Origin: Acidobacteriota bacterium | Lineage (GTDB): Bacteria; Acidobacteriota; Blastocatellia; Pyrinomonadales; Pyrinomonadaceae | NCBI GenBank assembly: GCA_018269005.1 | Contig: JAFDVK010000012.1 | Location: 682,001-746,000 of the forward strand | Length of the DNA: 64,000 nt | Reading direction: 5' to 3' | Shown: positions 35,302-44,501 of the stretch, one piece after another | Layout: the number at the start of each line of letters is the position of its first letter | How positions within the stretch are numbered: position 1 is the stretch's first letter | Notes under the pieces: model-generated | What the model was told of the DNA's origin: nothing | Database searches by the model: none | Seen by the model: the letters and a program-made list of their open reading frames with translations, nothing else | Program-made: the position numbers and the translations under genes

Positions 35302-36018
35302 GTGAAAATTGATGTACTGACAATTTTCCCCGAGTATTTTGATTCGATCTTTGAATTCGGCATCATACGCCGAGCAAAACTGGCAGAGATCGTGGAGATA
35401 AAAGTCCACGACATTCGCGAATTTGCCGCCGATAAGCACAAGATGGTCGATGATCGGCCGTTTGGCGGCGGTGACGGTATGGTCTTGAAGCCGGAACCGC
35501 TTTTTGCGGCGATCGAAGACCTGACCGGAGCGTCAGGCCGCGAGAATTATGCGGCGGGCTTGCGCGTCGTGCTCCTGACGCCGCAGGGAATGCCGTTCAA
35601 GCAAAAGGCCGCGGTCGAGCTTGCCGCGGATGTCGAGCACCTGGTGTTAATTTGCGGACGTTACGAGGGCGTTGACGAGCGGGTCAACGAACGGCTTGTA
35701 ACGGACGAGATCTCGATCGGCGATTATGTGCTTTCGGGCGGCGAGCCCGCAGCGTCGGTCGTTATAGATGCGATCGTAAGGCTGCTTCCCGGTGCTTTGG
35801 GAAGTGAGACCTCTGCCGAGAATGACTCTTTTTCTGACGGGCTACTTGATTGCCCGCATTACACAAGACCTGCGGAATTTCGCGGAATGAAAGTTCCGGA
35901 AGTTCTGCTGAACGGCCATCATGCCGAGATAGAGAAATGGCGCCGCAAAATGGCGCTTGAAAAAACAAAAAAGGTCCGCGAGGACCTCATTATGGGAGAA
36001 AATGGTGAAAGTGAATAG
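35302..36018 (+). CDS. trmD: tRNA (guanine-37-N1)-methyltransferase
   Basis: 238 residues from a GTG that abuts the rimM stop. SPOUT-class enzyme: N-terminal [42 protein letters not shown], the trefoil-knot loop [13 protein letters not shown] and [20 protein letters not shown], and the C-terminal [20 protein letters not shown]. Uses S-adenosylmethionine to make m1G37, preventing +1 frameshifts. Complete; typical length. Confidence 0.97.
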   Translation: MKIDVLTIFPEYFDSIFEFGIIRRAKLAEIVEIKVHDIREFAADKHKMVDDRPFGGGDGMVLKPEPLFAAIEDLTGASGRENYAAGLRVVLLTPQGMPFKQKAAVELAADVEHLVLICGRYEGVDERVNERLVTDEISIGDYVLSGGEPAASVVIDAIVRLLPGALGSETSAENDSFSDGLLDCPHYTRPAEFRGMKVPEVLLNGHHAEIEKWRRKMALEKTKKVREDLIMGENGESE

Positions 36019-36026
36019 GCTAACTT

Positions 36027-36122
36027 AGTTACAGAGTTACAGAGTTACAGAGTTACAGAGAGACGAGAGAAGAAAGCTGTCTCAGGTGCTCTGAAACTCA
36101 GGTACTCTGAAACTCTGAAACT
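36027..36122. repeat. short tandem repeats with inverted partner between trmD and rplS
   Basis: Four copies of AGTTACAG (36027-36058) are followed about 30 bases later by three copies of CTCTGAAACT (36089-36098, 36105-36114, 36113-36122), which is nearly the complement of AGTTACAGAG. The mRNA could fold here just ahead of rplS. Confidence 0.8.
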
Positions 36123-36150
36123 TCCTATTGACCTCTGGCCGACGAATAAA

Positions 36151-36513
36151 ATGAATAGACTGGATATTGTCGAAAAAACACAGATCAAAGAAAATATTCC
36201 CGCGTTCCAACCCGGCGACACGCTGCGCGTTCACGTGCGGATCAAGGAAGGCAACAAAGAACGCCTTCAGGCATTCGAGGGTGTTTGCATCGCTCGCAAG
36301 CATGGCGGAGTTCGCGAGACCGTTACGGTCAGAAAGGTGAGCTTCGGCGTCGGTGTCGAGCGTATTTTCCCGCTGCACGCGACCGTTGTCGATCACATCG
36401 ACGTTGTTCGTCGCGGTAAGGTTCGCCGTGCTAAGCTCTATTATCTTCGCGATCTTCGCGGCAAGGCTGCCCGCATTAAAGAGCGCGATACGCGCACAAA
36501 GAAAAAGTCCTAA
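36151..36513 (+). CDS. rplS: 50S ribosomal protein L19
   Basis: 120 residues. Family signature complete: [56 protein letters not shown] and [20 protein letters not shown]. Located at the 30S-50S interface. Start ATG at 36151 gives the expected [10 protein letters not shown]-terminus. Follows trmD after 132 bases of repeats. Confidence 0.97.
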   Translation: MNRLDIVEKTQIKENIPAFQPGDTLRVHVRIKEGNKERLQAFEGVCIARKHGGVRETVTVRKVSFGVGVERIFPLHATVVDHIDVVRRGKVRRAKLYYLRDLRGKAARIKERDTRTKKKS

Positions 36514-36529
36514 CTTTTAACGAAGACAG

Positions 36530-37252
36530 GTGAAAGATAAGAACGTGAGAAAACGGGAGCGAGACACTAAACTTGCTCCTGATTCTCGCGTTTCTCTTTT
36601 TGAGAACGCTTTCGTTCACAGGCTTGGATCGGATTTCGAGCGGACGGCACATGGCGAAGGCTTTCTTTTTGTCGCAGGTGTCGATGAGGTCGGGCGCGGT
36701 TGCCTCGCAGGCCCGGTGGTCGCTGGAGCCTGTATTCTCGATCTTTCAAAGCCGCTGCCCGAAGGGCTCGATGATTCGAAAAAGGTTACACCCGAGAACC
36801 GTGAGTCTATCGCCGAGGAATTAAAGGAAACGGCGGTCGCATATTCGATCGGCCGTGTCGAGGCGGAAGAGATCGACCGCATAAACATTCTCGAAGCGAC
36901 AAAAAAGGCAATGCTCGCCGCTATTGAAGCTCTTTCGCCTTCTGCCGATTACTTGCTCATCGATGCCTTGCAGCTAAAAGGGACGCGTCTTCCGCAGAAG
37001 GCGATCATCAAGGGTGATTCTATTTCAGTTTCGATCGCCGCCGCGTCGATCATTGCAAAGACGTATCGCGACAACCTTATGCGCGAACTGCACAATGAAT
37101 TTCCGCAATACGGCTTTGACGGCCACAAAGGCTACGGCTGCGCGTCGCATTTTGCAGCGATCCGGGAGCACGGCCCGTGCCGTCTTCACCGAATGACCTT
37201 CCGCGGCGTGGCTTCGGATGCTCCTAATCCGGGACGGATCACCCCACTCTAA
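36530..37252 (+). CDS. rnhB: ribonuclease HII
   Basis: 240 residues from a GTG, 16 bases after rplS. Removes ribonucleotides and RNA primers from DNA. Catalytic acidic residues visible in VAGVDEVGRGCLAGPVVAGA (Asp and Glu, about residues 52-55), DYLLIDAL (Asp) and downstream SIIAKTYRDNLM (Asp). The N-terminal ~45 basic residues precede the conserved domain; a later start is possible. End of the cluster; convergent with the TonB receptor. Confidence 0.94.
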   Translation: MKDKNVRKRERDTKLAPDSRVSLFENAFVHRLGSDFERTAHGEGFLFVAGVDEVGRGCLAGPVVAGACILDLSKPLPEGLDDSKKVTPENRESIAEELKETAVAYSIGRVEAEEIDRINILEATKKAMLAAIEALSPSADYLLIDALQLKGTRLPQKAIIKGDSISVSIAAASIIAKTYRDNLMRELHNEFPQYGFDGHKGYGCASHFAAIREHGPCRLHRMTFRGVASDAPNPGRITPL

Positions 37253-37320
37253 CCGGAGGGGAGTGATCCGTACGTCGTTTGATGCCTCTCGACCTCCGAA
37301 TTGCTTTCGGTCGATCTTGA

Positions 37321-39501
37321 TCAAAAATACCGAATGGTATAGCTCACTTTTATTCCGCGGCCCATCTCGGGAGAGATATCCTTGATGAACGAAACGTGGT
37401 TGAAATAGAGCTTATTGTTGAGATTAAAGGCATTTACGCTGAATAGGTGAGCAAGATGCTTCTTCACGATGACATAGCTTGCCGTCATATTCACAATGCC
37501 GTGGCCCGCGGTCGAAGTTTCGCCGGTGAAGGTTCGATCTTGTTTTGCCACGGCTACAAATTCCGGTTTTAGGCTGAACGCATTGTAATGAACGTCAAGC
37601 GCTATGCGTCCGCGAAGCGGCGGGATACGCGGCAGAGGCGTTCCGTTCGAGAGTTCCGCGTTCACATAATCCGCACCTGCAAGGAGATCGACAAATTTTG
37701 TGACCTTTACCTGGCCTTGCAGTTCCAAGCCCCAGAAGCGGCTAGTGCCCTGAAGATATCTTGCGATCGGGAATCCGCTGTCCGCGTCGATGTCGCCTGT
37801 TGGTGCAAGAAAAACATAGTCCTGCAGGCGATAATAGTAGAATGACGCGTCTCCGCGGACGCGTTCCGTGGTTTGAGAGAACGAAAGGTCGATGCCGTCA
37901 CCGATCTCGGGCTTCAGGGCATTGTTGCCGATCTCAAATGCGAGTGTTCCGTCGTGCGGGCCGTGATTGTAAAGTTCATCGAGAGCCGGCGGGCGATAAG
38001 AATGTTTGTAGCTTGCGACAAGCCGCCCGCCCTTCCACGCATCGTATTTTGCGCTGACGGCTCCAGAAAATCCTGAGAATCTGCGGTCTGGCAAAAATTC
38101 GTTCCGCGGGTCATATCGTCTGTGCTCCAAGCGGCCCGCGAACTCAAGGCCGAAGCGCCCGAACTTAAGCTCCTCGAACACGAATCCGGCAAAAGAGCCT
38201 TCCTTGACCGGGCCATTGATCAGCATCTCTTCGCCGACGGTCGAGAAATCGCGGCCTGAGAATTCAAAACCGAACTTTCCGTTCAGCATCTTATACGGCT
38301 TTTGTTCAAAGATCCCTCGGACGGAATTCGTATCGTTTCGGAACGTCGTTCCGACGAGCCTGTCCGCGATCTCCTGGTGGCGATAACGTGAGAGATCGAC
38401 GGTGAATCGGATCTTTGAGAAGGGCAAGGCGCCGTCGTTGTAGCCGAAACTGAACCGTGTGTCGTTCCGATGCATACGCAGGGAACGCGATTCAGGGTCG
38501 TCCTCGCGTATGTCCAGTGGGATGCCGTAGCGATTCTGGATGTAAGAGAACGAAGCGTTGATGAAAGCCTTTTCGCCGTAATAGCCGAGGCCGACCGTGC
38601 CGCCCGCAGAACGCGTAAAGGTGTTGAACACTTTGCCCCAGCGGCCGCCTGCCGAATAGGCGTCTGATCGCTGGCCGTTCGCATTTCCCCAGACGAGCCA
38701 GTTCTTGTAGCCGTATTGAATTCCGCCCGCAGCTGTCGCAGACGCTCCGGGAGCACCGCCCGAAGTCGAAAAGTAGCCTCGAAGGCCGGGATGCCCTTCT
38801 TCTTCGCGGCCCGAAACAGCGTTGACCACACCGCCGATCGCACCGCTCGAATAGAGGAGCGTTTCGGGGCCTTTGATGACCTCAATCCGTTCCACCGAGA
38901 GCGTATCGACAGGTTCGGCATGATCACCGGATTGAGCTCCGAGCGAACCGACGCCTACACCATCGGCCGTAACTTTTACACGGTCACCGTCAAACCCGCG
39001 AATGACGGGCCTTGATGCACCGGGCCCGGCCGAACGTTTTGCAACACCGGCCTCGCCCGCAAGAACGTCGCCAAGGCCGGTGGTCGGCCGTGCGGTTATT
39101 TGTACGGAATCGAGTGTGTTGACGTTCGAGAAGGCAACTTGCGGCGTTGCGTCGTCCGCAGAGACGCTCACATCGGCCGCGACGCCGGCGAGCTGAATGT
39201 CAAAATCGACCGTCGCAGTTTCACCCGGACGGACGTTCACCGTCTTTGCGACGTCCTTGAAACCCTCGATGTGGGTCGTCAGGTTATATGTACCGGCGGC
39301 AAGGCCGGTAAAGCGATATGTGCCGAGGTCGTCGGTTGCGGTAACGCGCTCGAGTTCCTTGATGCGAATGGAAACGTTGTGGACAACCGCCTTGTCCGGG
39401 CCGTAGGTGACGGTGCCGCTGATCGAACCGCCCGTCTGTTGGGCAAATATTGGGACCGCGAACAATATGATCGCGAATATAAGAAATATTAGATCTTTCA
39501 T
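37321..39501 (-). CDS. TonB-dependent outer-membrane receptor with N-terminal CarboxypepD_reg domain
   Basis: 726 residues from the ATG at 39501 (AGGTGA ~10 bases upstream; four codons shorter than the longest frame). Signal peptide to about residue 20 (PIFAQQ), a regulatory-like beta-sandwich (about 25-105: GSISGTVTYGPDKAVVHNVS), plug domain (about 115-225, with GEAGVAKRSAGPGASRPVIRG and VERIEVIKGPETLLYSSGAI), then a 22-strand barrel ending in IRYF with C-terminal Phe. Transports a siderophore, cobalamin, sugar or metal; the sequence does not tell which. The linked 125-residue gene upstream may be a partner. Confidence 0.92.
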   Translation of the reverse strand: MKDLIFLIFAIILFAVPIFAQQTGGSISGTVTYGPDKAVVHNVSIRIKELERVTATDDLGTYRFTGLAAGTYNLTTHIEGFKDVAKTVNVRPGETATVDFDIQLAGVAADVSVSADDATPQVAFSNVNTLDSVQITARPTTGLGDVLAGEAGVAKRSAGPGASRPVIRGFDGDRVKVTADGVGVGSLGAQSGDHAEPVDTLSVERIEVIKGPETLLYSSGAIGGVVNAVSGREEEGHPGLRGYFSTSGGAPGASATAAGGIQYGYKNWLVWGNANGQRSDAYSAGGRWGKVFNTFTRSAGGTVGLGYYGEKAFINASFSYIQNRYGIPLDIREDDPESRSLRMHRNDTRFSFGYNDGALPFSKIRFTVDLSRYRHQEIADRLVGTTFRNDTNSVRGIFEQKPYKMLNGKFGFEFSGRDFSTVGEEMLINGPVKEGSFAGFVFEELKFGRFGLEFAGRLEHRRYDPRNEFLPDRRFSGFSGAVSAKYDAWKGGRLVASYKHSYRPPALDELYNHGPHDGTLAFEIGNNALKPEIGDGIDLSFSQTTERVRGDASFYYYRLQDYVFLAPTGDIDADSGFPIARYLQGTSRFWGLELQGQVKVTKFVDLLAGADYVNAELSNGTPLPRIPPLRGRIALDVHYNAFSLKPEFVAVAKQDRTFTGETSTAGHGIVNMTASYVIVKKHLAHLFSVNAFNLNNKLYFNHVSFIKDISPEMGRGIKVSYTIRYF

Positions 39502-39640
39502 TTCAAAAATCACCTGATCTCTAACGGAACAGATGGGCGAAATGCATCAATGCATCTCACCGATCCCGGGAGGCCGAGGCAGATTCCTTGGCGCTCTTAG
39601 GCGCAGCGAAACCTTCCGGCCGGAAAATCTGCGATCAAGA

Positions 39641-40018
39641 TCAGGTAAGTTTTGGGGGGCGGAATAAAAGGTCAGGCGGGCGAAACCGCGCGCTTGCGCC
39701 GGGAAACAAGAAGACGGTAGAACCCGTCTGCGAGGCCTTCGCTAGGGGCAGCTGATAGCTCCCAAAGAGTCCATTATGCGGTACTTTATCGTGGGCAAAC
39801 GAGGCGGTCTGACGCTCCTTCTCACGAGTATTCGAACAAAGCACAAGGGTTCGGCAAGGATCTTCGCCGTTTCGGTCAGAAGCAGAGATCGCCGGCGGTT
39901 CATCATGGTCGACCACTGCGCAAATGGTACCGTGGGATGCGAACTCGGCAAGAAGAACAACGAGAAAGAAGGCCGAAATGAGCCTAATCCACCTTGTCCT
40001 GTGGGCAGCCGAATGCAT
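39641..40018 (-). CDS. small exported protein upstream of TonB receptor
   Basis: 125 residues. One N-terminal hydrophobic segment (about 11-33, LISAFFLVVLLAEFASHGTI) may be a signal peptide or anchor; the rest has His/Asp (VVDHDEPP) and Cys residues (about 32, 54, 61) and no recognised domain. Same strand as the TonB receptor gene and 140 bases before it, so co-transcription is possible. The gap (39502-39640) holds only a short ATGCATCAATGCAT palindrome. It vaguely resembles small metal-associated exported proteins next to metal receptors; I would not assign it. Confidence 0.5.
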   Translation of the reverse strand: MHSAAHRTRWIRLISAFFLVVLLAEFASHGTICAVVDHDEPPAISASDRNGEDPCRTLVLCSNTREKERQTASFAHDKVPHNGLFGSYQLPLAKASQTGSTVFLFPGASARFRPPDLLFRPPKLT

Positions 40019-40140
40019 AAGGAAGATTATACGGCATAGGAGCCGTTAAGCTTGCATGCGGTGAAAGGCCGTATTGCCCGACAAATTGGGGGCAGATAGA
40101 ATGTTTCTGTCGGGTGTTCGCTCGCTGGGCAAGGTTCACA

Positions 40141-40169
40141 TAGATTTAACATCCGTTCTTTAGATTTAA
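40141..40169 (+). promoter_or_regulatory. direct repeat TAGATTTAA, candidate regulator site upstream of phoB-like gene
   Basis: TAGATTTAA occurs at 40141-40149 and again at 40161-40169, exactly two helical turns apart, 29 bases before the response-regulator start. Tandem direct repeats are what OmpR/PhoB-type regulators bind, so autoregulation is plausible. Confidence 0.4.
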
Positions 40170-40197
40170 GCTAGATGCAGGGAATACTGCACGTTTT

Positions 40198-40884
40198 ATG
40201 AAGCAGAGCATTCTTGTTGTGGAAGACGACGCCGACATCGCGGAGAGTCTCGAATATAATCTCCAGCGTGCAGGATTTCGCCCGGTCATTGCCGAGTCAG
40301 GCGAAAAGGGCCTGCACTTGGCTCTTGATAAAAAGAATCGGCCGAAGCTGATCATTCTCGATCTGATGCTGCCGGGAATGAGCGGAATGGAGCTTTGCCG
40401 CCGGATAAGGCGCGAACCGGCGGTGGCTGATACGCCGATCATTATGCTTACGGCGCGATCTGCCGAGGCCGACCGCATTGGCGGGCTGAACACCGGTGCG
40501 GACGACTATATTGTAAAGCCCTTCTCTATCAAGGAGTTGATCGCACGCGTGAACGCGGTCCTTCGGCGAAGCGAAAAGGACGAGAGCCGCACCTATCAGG
40601 ATAAAAAGCTGTTTGTCGATCTCGAAGCTGTCCGAGTCGAATGTGATGCCCAGCCGGTCAAGCTCACGCGAAAAGAGTTCTCGCTGCTCGAACATCTGAT
40701 AAACAACGCAGGCCGCGTCGCCTCCCGACAGCATCTTCTGGATGCAGTTTGGGGGTACAGCTACTTCGGCGATTCCCGAACCCTTGATGTGCACATTCGG
40801 CGACTGCGGCAGAAGCTTGGAAGTTGCGGTACGTCGATCGAGACGGTCATCGGCGTAGGATATCGTTTCGTTGGGTGCAAATAG
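40198..40884 (+). CDS. phoB: OmpR/PhoB-family response regulator
   Basis: 228 residues. Receiver domain with acidic pocket EDDAD (residues 8-12), phospho-acceptor Asp in [11 protein letters not shown] (about 54), Lys in [13 protein letters not shown]-terminal winged helix (about 132-226) with [19 protein letters not shown] and [15 protein letters not shown]. Best match by order and partner kinase is the phosphate regulator PhoB, but the distinction from other OmpR-type regulators is by general resemblance. The kinase gene starts 8 bases after its stop. Confidence 0.85.
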   Translation: MKQSILVVEDDADIAESLEYNLQRAGFRPVIAESGEKGLHLALDKKNRPKLIILDLMLPGMSGMELCRRIRREPAVADTPIIMLTARSAEADRIGGLNTGADDYIVKPFSIKELIARVNAVLRRSEKDESRTYQDKKLFVDLEAVRVECDAQPVKLTRKEFSLLEHLINNAGRVASRQHLLDAVWGYSYFGDSRTLDVHIRRLRQKLGSCGTSIETVIGVGYRFVGCK

Positions 40885-40892
40885 ATAGGACG

Positions 40893-41927
40893 ATGGACGA
40901 GAACGAACGCCGCGAGATCCTTACCGCTATCCTCGACACGACGCGCGAATGTGTGCTCGTCGTGGACAAAGAGTCGCGTATCTCGGGCTGGAACGAGGCC
41001 GCCAAAAGTGCATTTTTGCCGAACGTTTCACCGAAGGGGCGAAGGATCAGCGAGGTTCTGCGCGATCTGGAACTCCACGATGCTTTCAAGCGAGCTCTTC
41101 ACGAAGGCCTTGAGTCCGAGATCAGACTCGAGATCGCGGCCGGCGAACGGAAATTTGATGTCCATGTATCGCCGCTCGATCTGGGCGACAGTCGCGAAGC
41201 GATCGCATTTTTCTACGAAACAACACGTTTGGATCGGCTCGAGGTCGTAAGACAGGAGTTTCTCTCGAATATCTCGCACGAGCTCCGTACTCCGCTAACC
41301 TCGATCCTCGCTTTCGTTGAGACGCTCGAAGACGGCGGAATCGACGATGAATCGAACAATCGGCGTTTTCTAGGCGTCATCCGGCGAAATGCCGAGCGTA
41401 TGAACAGCCTTATCGCGGACATCCTCGAACTCTCACAGATCGAGGCCGGCCGCGTCGCCGTCGAGCCCTCCACGGCTGATCTCGGCTCGATCGTCAACGA
41501 GATCTTTACGGCGCTCGGAGCAAAGGCAAGGTCGCGTGAGATGAAACTGATCTCGAAGATCGATCCGGCAGTTCGGGTCTTTGCGGACGTTCAACGCCTC
41601 GAGCAGATGCTTGTGAATCTGGTCGATAACGCGATCAAGTTCGACCGGACGGGCGGCGTCGTTACAGTATCGTATGAGAATAGGGGAAGTGTTGACGTTA
41701 TCAGCGTGTCGGACACGGGCGAAGGTATCTTGCCCGAGCATCTCGGCCGGATCTTTGAACGCTTCTATCGCATCGATCGTGCCCGCTCACGCGAAATGGG
41801 CGGCACCGGCCTTGGGCTTGCGATCGTAAAGCACCTCGCCCGCCTGCACAAAGGCGATGCGGCCGTAGAATCGATCCTGGGCCAAGGCTCGACCTTTCGG
41901 ATCGAACTTCCCGCCTTTTTACAATGA
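40893..41927 (+). CDS. phoR: PhoR-like sensor histidine kinase without membrane segments
   Basis: 344 residues from the ATG at 40893 (frame is open further back inside phoB). PAS-like domain about 8-115 ([20 protein letters not shown]); HisKA with phospho-His in [15 protein letters not shown] (about 134-148); ATPase domain with N box [15 protein letters not shown]1 [16 protein letters not shown], and [13 protein letters not shown]. Unlike classical PhoR it has no transmembrane helix, so it must sense a cytosolic signal or be recruited by a partner such as a Pst/PhoU complex. Partner of the adjacent response regulator. Confidence 0.87.
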   Translation: MDENERREILTAILDTTRECVLVVDKESRISGWNEAAKSAFLPNVSPKGRRISEVLRDLELHDAFKRALHEGLESEIRLEIAAGERKFDVHVSPLDLGDSREAIAFFYETTRLDRLEVVRQEFLSNISHELRTPLTSILAFVETLEDGGIDDESNNRRFLGVIRRNAERMNSLIADILELSQIEAGRVAVEPSTADLGSIVNEIFTALGAKARSREMKLISKIDPAVRVFADVQRLEQMLVNLVDNAIKFDRTGGVVTVSYENRGSVDVISVSDTGEGILPEHLGRIFERFYRIDRARSREMGGTGLGLAIVKHLARLHKGDAAVESILGQGSTFRIELPAFLQ

Positions 41928-42067
41928 CACTCGCAAACTTGCGAAGAGTGTGATAAGCTTACCTTACTTTCTAAATTTATCGTTTGCCCGCCGAAGCTTG
42001 TAAATACAAGGTTTGACAGCATTTTGTCACGCATCGCCCGATATGGGACGACGCGGAATAAGCGGCA

Positions 42068-42598
42068 ATGAAACTCGAAATTGGTCAAAAAGTTTGTTAC
42101 CCGGGACAGGGCGTATGCTCTGTCGAATCTCGTACCGAACGGAAGATCGGGGAAACAAGGATAAGCGGCTTTTATCTTCGCGTGGTCAGCGACAAGTCGT
42201 CGATCTTCGTGCCGGAGTCGAATATTGATTCGGTCGGCCTTCGTCCTGTTATAAGCGGTTCGCAGTGCAAGCGTTTGATCACGCGCCTTGCGGAGGATTT
42301 TGAGTCCGCATCGTCGGATTGGAAATCAAGGTCACGCGAATTTATGCTGAAACTTCAGTCCGGCGATATTTTCGCTGCGGCGGACGTCTTGAAGAAACTC
42401 ACTTACCTTAGCCGTGAAAAACGGCTCTCCTTTCGCGAGCAAACGCTGCTCGAAAAGGCAAAGTTCCTCATCGTCTCAGAGATCACCAATTCATCTTCGC
42501 AAGACCTTGCAACCTGCGAGAGCCAGGTCATTGCACGTGTTGAGAGAGCGTGTGCGAAGCATTCCGCAGCGCAGCCGCATGCTGCAGCGGCGGGCTGA
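42068..42598 (+). CDS. CarD-family RNA polymerase-binding transcription factor
   Basis: 176 residues. N-terminal RNAP-interacting domain: LEIGQKVCYPGQGVCSVESR and FYLRVVSDKSSIFVPESNIDSVGLRPVIS; the C-terminal helical DNA-binding domain contains WKSRSREFMLKLQSGDIFAAADVLKKL and LSFREQTLLEKAKFLIVSEI. CarD/CdnL proteins stabilise the open promoter complex, notably at rRNA promoters, and are widespread in Acidobacteriota. The tail after residue 160 is Ala/His/Gln-rich and unstructured. Single-gene unit. Confidence 0.93.
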   Translation: MKLEIGQKVCYPGQGVCSVESRTERKIGETRISGFYLRVVSDKSSIFVPESNIDSVGLRPVISGSQCKRLITRLAEDFESASSDWKSRSREFMLKLQSGDIFAAADVLKKLTYLSREKRLSFREQTLLEKAKFLIVSEITNSSSQDLATCESQVIARVERACAKHSAAQPHAAAAG

Positions 42599-42642
42599 CA
42601 CCTCCTCGTCAAAACACCAGATATCGAGCGAACCGAGTTGGC

Positions 42643-43068
42643 CTAGTCGTCGTCGCGCTTGTAGCTCGTCTTGACGACGGTCTTTATGTTGCCGCGGACG
42701 TTGAAATCGCCCTCGATCTCAAGTTTTAGTGGGTCGCAGGCGGCGACAAAATCATCGCGGATGAGGTTGATGACATGTTCGTGAAAGATCTTTACGTCGC
42801 GGAACGAATTGATGTACAGCTTGAGGCTCTTTAGCTCGACGCAGAGTTCGAACGGAACATACCGCAAGCGGATCGTCGCAAAATCAGGAAAATCCGAGAA
42901 TGGACAGATCGCGGTAAATTCCGGTATCTCGAACTCTACCCAGATCTTCTTGCCCACGTATTCGTAGGGAAATGAATCGAGCGGCGTCAAATTCATCTCT
43001 TCCCGCGGCGTCGGCCGTATATCGAGCCCTTGTGTGTTGCTGCCCTCAGGCTGCCTTTCGTCTAGCAT
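42643..43068 (-). CDS. queF: NADPH-dependent preQ0 reductase QueF (single-domain type)
   Basis: 141 residues from the ATG at 43068; the frame reaches 43107 but that lies deeper in the upstream gene. Reduces 7-cyano-7-deazaguanine to preQ1 in queuosine synthesis. T-fold protein: catalytic Cys in [18 protein letters not shown] with the following Asp, and QueF motif [14 protein letters not shown]. Overlaps the exonuclease 3' end by 23 bases, so it is coupled to that gene. No other que genes are in the window. Confidence 0.93.
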   Translation of the reverse strand: MLDERQPEGSNTQGLDIRPTPREEMNLTPLDSFPYEYVGKKIWVEFEIPEFTAICPFSDFPDFATIRLRYVPFELCVELKSLKLYINSFRDVKIFHEHVINLIRDDFVAACDPLKLEIEGDFNVRGNIKTVVKTSYKRDDD

Positions 43069-43876
43069 ATTTTCCTCGTCTTGAAGCAAGATGCTGCACG
43101 GTCGCAAGATCCGTTACACCATTGCTTCGCAACTGTTCAAGTAAGTTTACAAATACATGGGCGGTCGCAAAGGCGTCCGCTCCGGCCCTGTGATGGTTCA
43201 ATAGATCGATCGCGTAATATTCGGCGACGGTCTTGAGCTTGTGATTCTCGATATCCGGAAGCAGGCGCCGTGATAACTGCACAGTGCAGAGGCATTGGTT
43301 CGCGAGACGATAGTCCGGGAAGACGAGTCCGATCTCGTGATTAATGAATCGCATATCAAACCCGGAGTTATGCGCAACGAGAACCGCATCGCCGATAAAT
43401 TCGAGAAAATCGTTCGCGATATCTGCAAAACGCGGCGCATCAGCAACCATTTGGTCATCAATGCCTGTAAGGGCGGAGATGAACGGCGGGATGCCTACTT
43501 CGGGATTTACGAGCGTCTGAAAGGTGTCGAGAACCTGAAAACCCTTAACTCGGAACGCGCCGATCTCGGTCACGCGGTGCGGTTCTTTTGCTCCGGTGGT
43601 CTCGAGATCGAATACGACAAATTCTGTGTCCGCGATGTCGCCCGCCAGCAGATCATCGGCAAGCAGCACGACCGTGTCATCGAGCAGTTCGAGCCGCGGA
43701 TCGCGTTCGATCAGGTCGGCGACCAGAAGCTTTGCCATCAACGGGTCAGGCCGCCTGATCTTCATTACGAAATCGACAACGCTGACGGCCGAAGCTCGGC
43801 CGTCAAAGGAGCGCAGCAGCGAGATCGTCTCGTTTATTAGCAAAGAGTTGGAAATTAGGTTAGGATACCGTTTCAC
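43046..43876 (-). CDS. DnaQ-like 3'-5' exonuclease with N-terminal extension
   Basis: About 276 residues from the GTG at 43876; longer reading back to 43987 would run over the pyrE start, so I reject it. N-terminal ~90 residues look like a small helical/winged domain ([20 protein letters not shown]), then the DEDDh domain: [21 protein letters not shown] (Asp, Glu), [13 protein letters not shown] (Asp) and [15 protein letters not shown] (His, Asp). Resembles the proofreading subunit epsilon and the related standalone exonucleases; assignment to DNA polymerase III is not certain. Divergent from pyrE. Confidence 0.85.
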   Translation of the reverse strand: MKRYPNLISNSLLINETISLLRSFDGRASAVSVVDFVMKIRRPDPLMAKLLVADLIERDPRLELLDDTVVLLADDLLAGDIADTEFVVFDLETTGAKEPHRVTEIGAFRVKGFQVLDTFQTLVNPEVGIPPFISALTGIDDQMVADAPRFADIANDFLEFIGDAVLVAHNSGFDMRFINHEIGLVFPDYRLANQCLCTVQLSRRLLPDIENHKLKTVAEYYAIDLLNHHRAGADAFATAHVFVNLLEQLRSNGVTDLATVQHLASRRGKYARRKAA

Positions 43877-43919
43877 TTTCTGCTCTGAGTTTACCAAAAC
43901 TTTAGCGAGCAGTTTAGCT

Positions 43920-44501
43920 ATGGACGCAGAAAAGAGAATTCTTGATATGTTTCGCGAACGCGGGGCGTTGCTCGAAGGGCACTTCATTCTTTCGAGTGGA
44001 CGGCACAGTCGGGAATACCTCCAATGCGCAAAGGCCCTCGAATTTCCTGCCGATGCGAACGCCTTGGGTCGTGAGATCGCCGAACTTTTTGTCGATCAAG
44101 ATATCGAGACGGTCGTGTCGCCCGCCATCGGCGGACTTATCATCGGCTACGCCGTTGCCTCGGCCATGAACGTGCGTTTTCTCTGGACAGAACGACAGAA
44201 TGGTGAGATGACGCTGCGGCGCGGCTTCGAACTGAGGCCGAAAGAACGCCTCCTTGTCGTTGAAGATGTTATAACGACGGGCGGCTCGACCCGCGAATGT
44301 ATCGCAGAACTTGAAAGGAACGGAGCCAATGTCGCAGCTGCGGCATCGATAATAGACCGCTCGAACGGTAAAGCCGATGTTTGCGTCCGTCGCAAGGCAC
44401 TCGTAAAGATGGATGTCGAGAGTTTCTCGCCTGAAGATTGCCCTATGTGCGCAGAAGGCTTGCCCGCCGTTAAACCCGGCAGCCGAACTACTGGCTCGTG
44501 A
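43920..44501 (+). CDS. pyrE: orotate phosphoribosyltransferase
   Basis: 193 residues from ATG at 43920; the open frame upstream overlaps the opposite exonuclease gene. Makes OMP from orotate and PRPP in pyrimidine synthesis. PRPP-binding loop LLVVEDVITTGGSTRECI; orotate-loop region EGHFILSSGRHSREYLQCAK; VSPAIGGLIIGYAVA. Its C-terminus ends CPMCAEGLPAVKPGSR, a short Cys motif seen in many PyrE of this subtype. First of a seven-gene operon with overlapping stop/start codons. Confidence 0.95.
   Translation: MDAEKRILDMFRERGALLEGHFILSSGRHSREYLQCAKALEFPADANALGREIAELFVDQDIETVVSPAIGGLIIGYAVASAMNVRFLWTERQNGEMTLRRGFELRPKERLLVVEDVITTGGSTRECIAELERNGANVAAAASIIDRSNGKADVCVRRKALVKMDVESFSPEDCPMCAEGLPAVKPGSRTTGS

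Noticed and set aside
39502..39640. Possible cobalamin riboswitch upstream of the TonB receptor
   Set aside because: The conserved cobalamin-box core and its flanking helices could not be found on the coding strand.
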